Source of the DNA: Prorocentrum cordatum
Lineage: Eukaryota; Sar; Dinophyceae; Prorocentrales; Prorocentraceae
Length of the DNA: 64,000 nucleotides
Assembly: GCA_963575745.1 (NCBI GenBank)
Contig: CAUYUJ010006502.1
Location: 385,001-449,000 of the forward strand
Direction: 5' to 3'
Under the pieces are notes generated by a model that had not been told where the DNA came from, searched no databases, and saw only the letters and a program-made list of their open reading frames with translations. Each line of letters begins with the position of its first letter. The stretch's first letter is position 1. Positions 55,601 to 64,000 of the stretch are shown here, in pieces. Position numbers and translations under genes: made by a program.

Positions 55601-57912
55601 GGGCTGAGGCGGTCCCGGTAGTCGAGGAAGTCCAACTGGATGCGGGTGTCCCCGTCCCAGAAGGTATAGGACCCGCGGCCTATCAGCCCGTCGGCGTCCC
55701 AAGCAGCCGGGCCGACCTCGGCCCCGCCCTCGGTGACGTATCCTGCGGCGCAGCTAAGCGCCTCATGCAGGTCGGCTGCCTCGCTGCTGAGTCCCCGATG
55801 GCCTCGGTCCACGGCTTCCTCGAGGGCCCGCTCCACGGTGAGCCGCTCCCCGCGCAGGCGCGCCCCCAAGACGCGCCCGCGCACGTGGCTCTGCAAGTAC
55901 TCGCTGGCCCCCTTCAGAGGCGCGAAGATGCCCTCGGATTCGAGCTCCTGCATGAGCTTGAGGCGAAGCTCCGGCCCATCACCCGCGGGCTGGGCGTCCC
56001 AAGTGGCCGCCGCGCGCGGGCGGTCGCGGTCTTCGAGCCATCCGAAGTCGGGGCCCTTAACCGCTTCCCGGAGGTCGGATTCCATCGCGGTAAGCTGGAG
56101 CGCAGTGTAGTCGTCCGGGGCCTGCCCCGGGCCCGGGTCGCCCGCCGCTCGCGAGCCGCTGCCACGGCCACGGCCCTTTTCCTTCTGGGAGTCAGGGGCA
56201 GCAGGGGGGGACGTGTCCTCGCCAACCTTCTCGGCCTCGGCTGCCTTGGCTTGCGAGCGTAGCTGCGCAATCATCCCATCCACCTGCTTGGGGTCGATCC
56301 GGGGCGTCCCAAGGAGCCCCCCGCGCCTCGTGAGCTGCATGACTACCGAGTAGTCCAATCCGCGCGTTGACTTGATGGGGTCATGGGAGTTAGGGCAGTC
56401 GCAAACCTTCCGCGAGCAGCCCATGTGCGTGGTGGCCCCCCAGCAGATAGGGACGTTGTCCTTATTGCGGGGCGCATGCGCCACGGATCGCGTACGCTCC
56501 GGGCGTGTTAGTTCCTTCCCCGCTGGGTACGCCCTCTTGGGGGCCGTCCCCGCTGGGGCCCCGGTGCCCGCCTTGGGTCCCGCCTTCGGCTGGGGCCCCG
56601 CCCCCGCCTTGGGCCTGTCATCACCCTGCGCCGTGGGCCGGGGCTCGCCCATTTCCTCGCCCCCTCCCGCCTTTGGCGGTCGCTTCGTGAGGTGGGCGTT
56701 CAGCTGCCCATTGAGGAGGCGCGTGAGTGCGGCCTTGCGCCGGGGCACGACTACCTGCTGGTAGTAGGCATTCGGGTCCCCGAGGTCGAACGTTCGGGGC
56801 AAGTCGTAGCCGTTCTCCGGCATGAGCAGGATGTACTTGATGTCCTCCCTCCTCGGGTTCTCGGTGTCGAGCTCTCGGCAGAGCCGACGCCTCAGCTCCC
56901 GTAGCTCCTCGACCCAGGTGCTTCGGAGCTCTTCCCACAGATCCTTGACCCAATGGTCTGGGAACTCCGAGGGGTCCCTCTCGAAGGCCGCCTCCAAGAA
57001 CCCTAGCGACCGCCGACGCTCCGCCCCGTGTGCGACCCCTACGATGGACTCGAACATCTGGATCTCGCACCGGGCCCTCTTGAACCAGGTCGCCATGTGG
57101 GTGGCGGGCCGCTGGCGGGGCTCCAGCTTGTCGTCCACAGGGAGCCGGTAGCCATCGAAGTCCTCGTCACGCGCGGGGACGCAGTCGTCCACCGCCAGGT
57201 CGTGTGGACCCGTCCCGAAGGCGAGCGCCGCGTAGCCGTGCGCCACACGGTTGGTAACCAGGCAGGGAAACCCGATCGTCTTGAGCGTGCTCTTGGAGTG
57301 CGCACACATGCGCTTGAGGGAGTCGAACAAGTCCTTCCCCGTGATCCCCTCGCAGGCCTCAACCACGAAGGTGTTGCATCCCCTGGCTATGTAAAGATCC
57401 AGTTCCTCGTCCCGACCGATCCCTGCCCTGGTGCCCCGGGCCTTCTTGTCGCCCTCGGTGGCCCGCGCCTGCCGCTCGGCGGCGAGGACGTGGCGTTCGG
57501 TGAGGCGGTTCTGGCGATCCAGGCGCTCGATGATCTGGGCCTCGGCCTCGGCTGTAAGCCCGCCCAGGGCGCCCGCCGCCCCGGCGTCGTCTGGGCCCCC
57601 GGCTCGCTCCCCACCCAGGCCGCCCCCGTGGGGCGTCTGGCCAGTGAGGTGGCCAAGGACCGAGGCTCCGTCGAGGAGCGGGTTGGCCCCACGAGCGGCC
57701 CCCCCGCGTCCATCGCGTGCCAGTAGGTCCCGATCGCCCAGCAAGCCCCGGCGTGGGCCCGTGGGTTGGACGGGGGGCATGGCCCCGAAGAGCTCGCGTC
57801 GGGGTCCCTGCCTCGGGCTGGGATCCCGTCCCCGCGCCGAGCGACTCCGCGACCCCTCGCGTGAGAAGCTGCCCTGCAGGGGAACCTTGTCGGCGGCCGC
57901 AGCACGCTCCCG
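52622..57912 (-). CDS. Gag-like region, first methyltransferase-like domain and reverse transcriptase
   Basis: Counted from ATG 57780; the frame is open further up to ~57912. Residues ~90-400: gag-like, with helix LTAEAEAQIIERLDRQNRLT and LPRTFDLGDPNAYYQQVVVP. Near 444-463: Cys/His finger CWGATTHMGCSRKVCDCPNSH. Near 985-1230: VYAGSGNWTAALRAEGI (motif I-like), VWCWGTPCGSCTDLG with the Pro-Cys of motif IV (~1054), FLIESSCPSGRYPKIW (~1117), RRCPRDHHHIELEDH; dinoflagellate polyproteins often carry this SAM-methyltransferase-like unit. Near 1490-1640: reverse transcriptase with CAKRDVSRAF (motif A, ~1544), VFGWTGAPG (motif B, ~1590) and LMDDPVVVEP (motif C, ~1632). The catalytic aspartates are present. 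Open only in this contig. Confidence 0.75.
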
Positions 57913-59983
57913 CGCGCGCGCGCTCCCAGCTGCGCATCCTCCAAATCCGCGAGGGCGCGCTCCAGATCGGACCCCAGTGGGCCCGCCGCTGTCACCTGTG
58001 CGACTCTCCGCCGCAGCTGCCGTTCCGCCTGATCAAGCGGAACCCCGAGCAGGTCCGCGGTCATACCTAATGCGCTGAGGGCCGCCGCTTGGCCCCCCCG
58101 TCCTTGATCCTCGGCTCGCAAGGAATCCATGAATATTTCGAGGGGGTCGGGCTCCTCAGCATCCTCGCTCACGCCGGCGGCGGCTGCTGCCAAGCGCGAC
58201 GGTGCCGCCGCGGGGGCTGGGCGGGGCAAGCTCTCCATCCCGGGCGCAGGTTGCGCCCCCTGCGCGCCACCCCGCCGATGGTGGCCGAGTGTGCGCACCG
58301 GGTCGTGCTGCAGCTGCTGGCGCTCCGTGCTCGTCAGGTAGCGCCGCCTCCAGCCGCTCGCGCTTTCCACGCCCACACCGTCCCACTGCTCCTGGCGTAA
58401 CATCGCCAGCAGATCCTGCGGGATGTGGTGGGCGATGACACGCAACCCCACTTCCCGCGCGCCTTGGGGGACCTCGTACAGCAGCCGATTGATCCAATCT
58501 ATCGGGTAGCGCCCGTCCTCCAGCGGAGGGGGGTGCCGTACGACCTCGCTGGCTGGGACCTCCACCCTGACGCCCTCGAGGCTAGTCCCGATGATAAGTC
58601 GTGCGTCCCCGCCAGTGCCCCGTACGTCGAGCCCCTCGCATTCTCCCAATAGAATATACCAAGGACTCGCCGGGGGCGCGCCGTACGCATCCTCGACTCC
58701 CCGAGGGTCGCCCGGGAGTATCGGGCAGACCTTCACGAGTAAGGGCTCCTGAAGCCACCCGTGATGGGCGATCCGATCGCCCGGGGCTCCGCGGTCGGCA
58801 GACCGTGAGCGCCCGCTGGCCCTTGCTTCCGCGGAGCGCGTGCGACGCGGCTGCGGCCCAGAGGCTAGGGCCTGCACTCCCGAGGGCTCAACATCGACGG
58901 ATGGGGCCACGGCGGGCGGCGGCGGCGCAGCGGGCGGTGGGTAGACCGGCCCGGGCGCTAAGCCAACCCCATCGGCGGCATGCGCGGTCCAATCGCGCGC
59001 CCTGGCGGGGCTTGGAGCCCGCACTCGCATGCGACGGCGCAGACCCCCGAGGATCCCAGGTTGGACCGTCGCTTCGACGCGCACGGTGTGACCCTCGTCC
59101 CGTCGGAGATGTTCCCCGCACATCGGGGCCCCCCCACAGCTACCCTTCGCCATGCGGAGGCAAGTGGGGAGGCTGCATTTGCGGCCGATCAGGGTAGACC
59201 GGTACTTCTGCGCATGGTGGGCGCAGAGGTGCACCTGTGCATTGAGGCAATGCCCCGGCCGGGGGACGTCCGACACCTCTGCGTCCTCCTGTAGCAGAAC
59301 AGTAGCCTCCTGCATCCCTCGGTCGCCGCACCCCTCCGGCTGGAGGGGGCGTGCGCCACCTGCGAGCTGCGCCCCAACTTGTGCGGCTTGGCAGGGGCGC
59401 TCCTCCGCCTCCACCTCGCTCTCCGAATCGATGTCCAGGCGGCGATAGCCCGCGGCGTCGGTGATGTAGCGGGGCTCCGGCCGGCCTCGGCACAGCCATC
59501 CAAGTACCGACCAGGGTGAGCAAAGCAGCCACTTGACGACCCCGAACACCTTCCGGAGTCCCACGCCGACTGCCCGGCAGGCTGTGGCCTTTCCGTGCTC
59601 AGCCAAGTCCACGATCTGTGCGTGGTCAATGGCCGCGTACTGGTCGACATGCATGGGACGCGCCACTGGACAGGAGGCGCACTCGACGGCACGGCATAGA
59701 TGCACGTTCCCTGTCTCCTCGAGGTTCAGCCGCCACTTGCGACTGGTGCACCCCAGAACCTGCCCGATCTTGATGTTGAGCCCGTGGCGGTCCAGTCGGT
59801 ACCGGTCCGCGAAGTTGCAGCTGATGCGGGCCACCTGCCCGTGCTTGCGCAGAAGCACGTGGTTGTACGCCCGATTGGTTCCCCGGCCGCGGACCCCCTT
59901 CGCGTAGAACTCCGTTTCCACCACGCCGCCCAAGCCCGGCCCGCGCCAGCGCACCAGCAAGGGAGTCGGAGGGGGTGGGGGGG
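57913..59983 (-). CDS. Polyprotein upstream segment with Cys/His clusters
   Basis: One open frame from the end of the membrane module to a GC-dinucleotide run at 57911-57922, where losing one GC would join it to the gag-like frame. Visible: RAVECASCPVARPMH (59650-59700), a two-part Cys/His cluster LCAHHAQKY...RKCSLPTCLRM...GGAPMCGEHL (59110-59230) recalling a B-box zinc finger, a Pro/Ala-rich linker, LVKVCPILPGDPRG and SPWYILLGECEGLDV (58620-58740), and helical LDQAERQLRRRVAQVTAAG (~57980-58040). Function unknown; the Cys/His spacing suggests metal-binding protein or nucleic-acid contacts. Confidence 0.55.
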
Positions 59984-60889
59984 TTGGGCGCCGGGCCCAT
60001 CGCCTCCGCGTCGCAGGCAGCACCGGGTAATCTGGTACCACGCCCAGCGGAGTCCCCCGGCTGCCCACAGCATAGGCTGGGCTGCGGTGTTGACGATGAA
60101 GGCCAGGGCACCCAACGCGAACGTGAAGATGCCTAGGGCGAAGCAAAGGACCGCGGTCTCCCACCAGTACCCAAGCATCTTAACGCCCAGGCGGTCGATG
60201 GCGGATCCAATCCATCCGCCGCTCGTGCGGATCGTGCCCGTGTGGTCGGGGGAGCTCACCCACGCTCCGTAGCCCACGAACTCGAAGACCCAGGCTGCGA
60301 AACCCCAACCGGGACCTGGCCCCGCCTCCGGGGGCGGGGTAGGTGGCGGCGGCGGCGGCGGGGGCACGTTCCGGCCAGCCCACCAATGGGGCAGGTGCGG
60401 GACCCAACCACTCCACCCCCAATACCCGTCCAGCCCGCGCGGCGGGTCAGGCTCGCCATCGCCCGTCCGGTTTCCCGGGGCGGACGGCTGCCCAGGCGCG
60501 CCCGTGGGCTCGTTGTTCCCTCCGTATGCCGGCGTAGCTGGGCTGCCCGTGGGCTCGCCCTCGCCTACGCGCCCGATGCCCGCGGGTGTGGTCGTTGTAG
60601 TCGACCCTGACCGCGGCGGCGCGGGGACGCCCGGCGTCCCCGGGGGCTTGGCCTGCGGCCCTCGCCCCTTTCCCCCTGCAGGCGCGGGCTTGGCGGGCGG
60701 TCCTCGCCCCTTGCCTTGCCCCCCACCGCCTGGCGGCAGCGCTGTCGGCCCGGGCAGGGCTGACGGCGTCGGCGCTGGGACCTCATTTCCCCCGCGCCCG
60801 AACGGCAGCCAGCCAAGTGCCCCTTGGACCGTGAAAGCACCGCCCGTAACCAAGATCATCAGGTGCGCTCCCAGGAAGCCCACAGCCAT
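59977..60889 (-). CDS. N-terminal Pro/Gly-rich membrane module of the polyprotein
   Basis: ATG 60887-60889 is the first start after the spliced-leader-like core. The product opens with a hydrophobic stretch (GFLGAHLMILVTGGAFTVQG), then a long Pro/Gly/Lys-rich region including PPPPPPPPTPPPE, then WGFAAWVFEFVGYGAW and a strongly hydrophobic span ETAVLCFALGIFTFALGALA continuing to MLWAAGG, giving one or two membrane helices near residues 240-285. It runs into the next frame at a seven-base G run (59977-59983), where one more base would make the frames continuous. No envelope or other family recognised. Confidence 0.5.
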
Positions 60890-60959
60890 GGCACCACAAA
60901 CGCGCTACCTAGTCCGCGGACTACCACGGCTGTGGTTGTGGCCGCCCCGCGGCCCCCCG

Positions 60960-61066
60960 GAACACCCGCGCGTCGGCCAGAGCCGAACGCTACGGACCCA
61001 AAATGGCTACCTGAGCCCACACCCCCTCCCACTTAACCTGCAGTCTACAACCAATCAGACTATACA
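60960..61066. repeat. ~100-bp block shared with 8440-8541 and 32780-32880
   Basis: Contains GCCAGAGCCGAACGCTACGG, CCAAAATGGCTACCTGAGCC and CCAATCAGACTATACAA. Lies directly upstream, in minus sense, of the element's first ATG, and in the same orientation on the far side of the locus, so it may be a piece of the element's non-coding end. Confidence 0.7.
60998..61010 (-). other. Spliced-leader-like core upstream of the retroelement
   Basis: Minus strand reads GTAGCCATTTTGG, identical to 13 central bases of the spliced leader. It is preceded by GGGCTCAG, like the leader's 3' end, and followed by CCGTAGC...TTCGGCTC, like a third degraded leader. First ATG about 110 nt further on (60889). Confidence 0.55.
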
Positions 61067-61195
61067 AAAATTCGGTACCATCCCTCACGCAGATCCGCGG
61101 GGTCAAGGTCCAAAAACACAGGGGATTTGCCACATTTCTGAAATTCGGTGCCACCCCTCACGCAGATCCGCGGGGTCAGGGTCAAAAAAACATTG
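61066..61195. repeat. 73-bp repeat, about 1.7 units
   Basis: Same unit as at 6113-6418. Its CTCACGCAGATC part also appears inverted at ~61395-61415 and ~62045-62065. Confidence 0.85.
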
Positions 61196-61198
61196 GAT

Positions 61199-62225
61199 TT
61201 CTGTTATTTCCGAACTTATGCAACTTCAAGAATCCAAAACTCCGTTCCCAGCGCCGTTCGGGAGGCCGCGGTACCTCGTTATTTATCGAGCGAACGCGTT
61301 TACCTCGTTTTTTATAGTTTAAAGTCGATGTCGGAAAAAGTGGACTTCACCTGTGAAATATCGAGGTTTCCTTAAAGGCAGTAAAATGCCAAGGGCACGA
61401 TCTGCGTGAGGGGTGGCGAAAAATGGCCTTCGTCCTCACAATTTTAATTCGCCGGCCCCCTTCGACCTATCGCACAAGAAATTCGCCAGCCCCCTTCAAA
61501 TAAAAACCGGGGGTAAACCAACTAAAAGAGAACCCTGGGCCCATGCCCTTTCCGGGAAAAACACAAGGGATTTCTGCCATGTCCGAACTTATGCAACTTC
61601 AAGAATCCAAAACTCCGTTCCCAGCGCCGTTCCGGAGGCCGCGGTACCTCGTTATTTATCGAGCGAACGCGTTTACCTCGTTTTTTTTTCCTCGCAAAGC
61701 AAGCGCACACGAGTTTCAGTCCCTGCTCCGACGATTCACTACGCTCTGTTGTATTGAATCCGCTTCCCCTCATGGGGGCTATACCACCTCCCATTGAAGC
61801 GCGCACGGACACGGGCCCGTACAGGTCTGAGTCTCAATCGCAAGAGGCCCGTGAAAAAGCCCTGCGACCTTGAAAGGGTGACCTCGGAGCGAAGTCCGGC
61901 GGCCGCTGTGGATTACCCTACAGCTTCCACGCCGAGATACAAATAGCGTTTAACTCGTTTTATAGTTTAAAGTCGATGTCGGAAAAAAGCGGACTTCACC
62001 TATGAAATATCCAGGTTTCCTTAAAGGCAGTAAAATTCCAAGAGCACGATCTGCGTGAGGGGTGGCGAAAAATGGCCTTCGTCCTCACAATTTTAATTCG
62101 CTGGCCCCCTTCGACCTCGTAATTTATCGCGCAAGATATTCGCCGGCCCCCTTCAAGTAAAAACCGGGGGGTAAACCTACTAAAAGAGAACCCTGGGCCC
62201 AGGCCCTTTCCGGGAAAAACACGGT
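61199..62225. repeat. Interleaved direct repeats
   Basis: A ~110-bp block (ACTTATGCAACTTCAAGAAT to CGAACGCGTTTACCTCG) occurs at 61210-61312 and 61587-61683. A second block (TTTAAAGTCGATGTCGGAAA to AAAATGGCCTTCGTCCTCAC) occurs at 61317-61445 and 61966-62092. The dispersed AGAACCCTGGGCC element lies at 61505-61562 and 62168-62221. No gene supported. Confidence 0.7.
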
Positions 62226-62394
62226 GCCAGCTCGGAACAACCATGTCAGATACCCCCTGGGTGGCCTGGACACATAAAAACACGTGGTTCCAGCTCGGGA
62301 CAATCATGTTAGAGATCTCTCTGGGTGGTCTGAGCATGAAAAAACACATGGTTCCAGCTCGGGACAGCCATGCTAGATACCCCCCTGCGTGACC
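62226..62394. repeat. ~60-bp repeats with GGTTCCAGCTCGGGACA
   Basis: Three units at about 62227, 62283 and 62347, each with CCAGCTCGGGACA or CCAGCTCGGAACA, ACCATGT and TAGATACCCCC-like ends. A related single copy lies near 2970-3010. Confidence 0.65.
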
Positions 62395-62760
62395 TGGATA
62401 CGCTGAATTCGCGCTCCCGCTCGAGACATCCTCGCAACGTCTTCCCTGGAGAGGCCCCCAAAGCGCAACCCCCTGTTCAGAGCAAGAAACCTTAACTTTT
62501 ATGGATTGGGATGTGTTCGGGTAGCGCTTTTCGGCCCCCCGTGCGTTTCCTCATAATTCGGCGTTGGGCCCGACGCCATGTTAGATATCCTAACTCTGCC
62601 AAACCAGCGTTTCGCTCGAGACATCCTCAACAAACTCTGAAACACAAGCGTTTCGCTCGAGACATCCCCCAACTCTGCAAAATCAGCGTTTCGCTGGAGA
62701 CATCCCCAACAAAATCTGAAAAACAAGCGTTTCGCTGGAGACATCCTCAAACATAATTCC
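62395..62760. repeat. 36-38-bp satellite array, right side
   Basis: Four clear units at 62594-62750 (GCGTTTCGCTCGAGACATCC), with spacing 37-38 bp, and one diverged unit at 62415. Same family as 1700-3470. Confidence 0.85.
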
Positions 62761-63110
62761 GCCGGCCCTCTTCCCGCACGTAATTTATCGCAGAATAATT
62801 CCGCCAGCCCTCTTCCCGTCGATTCCGGGGGCAAACTTCTAAAAGAGAACCCTGGGCCCACGCCCTTTCCGGGAAAAGCAAACTGACAGGTCAAGCTTTC
62901 CCCCTGCAAGATAATGCCCGAGGATCCCAACATGCCCAACATACCCGAAAGGCCTTCAAAAAACCAAAAGAGGCCCTGTGAGGCCCCCCAAAACCAGAAA
63001 ATAGACCTGGAAGTAACCCCAAGAGGCCGTGAGGCCCCAAGAGGTCCACAAGAGGGCCCAACAAATTCCGAGAGATGCATCCACTAGGCCCCCGACGGGT
63101 CTCCCAGCAT
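62761..63110. other. Repeat remnants and CCAAGAGGCCC tract
   Basis: CCGCCGGCCCTCTTCCCG repeated twice, one AGAACCCTGGGCC element, then AAGAGGCCC-type low complexity at 62930-63070. Matches the order seen at 3470-3785. Confidence 0.6.
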
Positions 63111-63753
63111 ACCCTTGTATTTATCGGACCCTATCTGGGTCGTCCTCCCCCCACAGCAAGCCTTGTCCGCCCCAAGATCATCACGTGTAAATTCAAGAAA
63201 TTCAAACATTGGGTGCCAACCCGCCTGCGCCGCTAACGACGTCCAACTCAACCTTCTGGACAGCAATCTATTCGGACGTCTCGACTGCACATATCCAGAC
63301 GACGTGATGATACCCTCCAACTTGCTCTCCTTGTGCCCAAAACACCATGAGAGTGACCCGTACAAAGTACAGATGCGCGCACGAGCGATCCAGTCGGCAG
63401 CCCAAGAGCAACCCTGTCGACGCATACCTGTTTGCACGATCTACAAAGCAACACTCATGAATTGCCCTCGCGACTGTGAAAGTCATGAGTGCTTCCGCCC
63501 TTCAGCTTCCTGACGTTTTAGCACGGCCCAAGAAGCCTCAAAGATCGCCTCCCAGACGAATCGAAACGAGCTTCGCCACCTCATACTGGAAGTATGTGGG
63601 GTTGAAGGGTACGACGGCGACAATGGCGATGGGACCGTCGAGACGCCGCTCTACTGCCTGTCGCCGCAATTCATGCGGCGCGCAGGCGACGCAGGCAGAT
63701 TCCAGCGCCCTCTCCAGCGCGGTCCCCGCGTCACGGACGGGGGAAGGGAGAGG
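63111..63753. other. Unassigned region with overlapping open frames
   Basis: Frames of 115-130 codons occur on both strands (63115-63513 plus, 63084-63437 minus, 63476-63823 plus). None shows a recognisable domain, so no gene is called. Confidence 0.4.
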
Positions 63754-63951
63754 TCAGTGCCGATCCGAGAAATCCGCGGCGCGGGCCTCCAAGAGCTTAC
63801 GCGTGTGCCGAATATCATACTGATTCGCGTTGTATTGATGCCCTTTTGTCAGTGGTAGCGTCATGATTCGACTGGGACGCGCAAGGGCGTACTGGTACTT
63901 TGTATCCCCCTCTGGCGGCGTGCGTTCGACCCGAACACAGAGCACATACAT
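63754..63951 (-). CDS. Possible C-terminal exon of an unidentified protein
   Basis: About 65 residues with ordinary composition (RVERTPPEGDTKYQYALAR, LTKGHQYNANQYDIRHTRKL) ending in TGA, less GC-biased than its surroundings. It may extend past the window end. No family recognised; kept because its composition differs from the repeat-driven frames nearby. Confidence 0.25.
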   Translation of the reverse strand: MYVLCVRVERTPPEGDTKYQYALARPSRIMTLPLTKGHQYNANQYDIRHTRKLLEARAADFSDRH

Positions 63952-64000
63952 CCTTAGCGTTTCTCGGCGCGCGCGTCGGCCCTCCAGGGGCCACTCACAC

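Overview
The window looks like nuclear DNA of a dinoflagellate. It carries relict dinoflagellate spliced-leader sequences in front of protein-coding genes. Several introns fit GC-AG or GA-AG boundaries followed by G. Coding DNA is GC-rich, some proteins are Lys-Ala rich (KAKAKAK), there is a LINE fragment, and satellite and microsatellite arrays are dense. I saw no rRNA, tRNA, CRISPR array, bacterial-type operon, promoter or terminator. Species cannot be decided from the sequence.

Layout. The window is two contigs joined by exactly 100 N (29493-29592). The end of contig A (5380-29492) matches the start of contig B (29593-54073) almost base for base, right up to both contig ends, so the ~24.1-kb 'duplication' is most simply an unmerged dovetail overlap or two haplotypes. 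The non-redundant locus is then about 40 kb: A 1-29492 followed by B 54074-64000. Left arm (1-9.2 kb): LINE tail, then satellites with 12, 36-38, 54, 73, 351 and ~430-bp periods. Middle (9.2-22 kb; B 33.6-46.6 kb): plus-strand, intron-containing genes of unknown function, one transposase-like gene, and a small acidic protein gene with two inverted-repeat introns. Right (22.1-29.5 kb in A; 46.6-60.9 kb in B): one huge minus-strand retroelement. Far right (60.9-64 kb): the same satellite families again, then poorly resolved sequence.

Central system. A tyrosine-recombinase (DIRS-type) retroelement has a ~14.2-kb coding region. In order it holds: an N-terminal Pro-rich membrane module, Cys/His clusters, a gag-like part with a Cys/His finger, a first methyltransferase-like domain, reverse transcriptase, RNase H, a second cytosine-C5-methyltransferase-like domain, a tyrosine recombinase, and an SR-rich C-terminal module with an RRM and an eight-Cys zinc finger. 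Each A/B frameshift is open in the other copy, except the YR-to-RNA-binding junction, where either state could be right. Two breaks seen only in B fall in a G run and a GC repeat. The element may therefore encode one polyprotein of roughly 4,700 residues. A spliced-leader-like core lies ~110 nt upstream of its first ATG.

The plus-strand genes show mRNA recycling (spliced-leader relicts at 10867 and 16912) and introns that resemble inserted inverted-repeat elements (introners), the clearest at 20149-20294.
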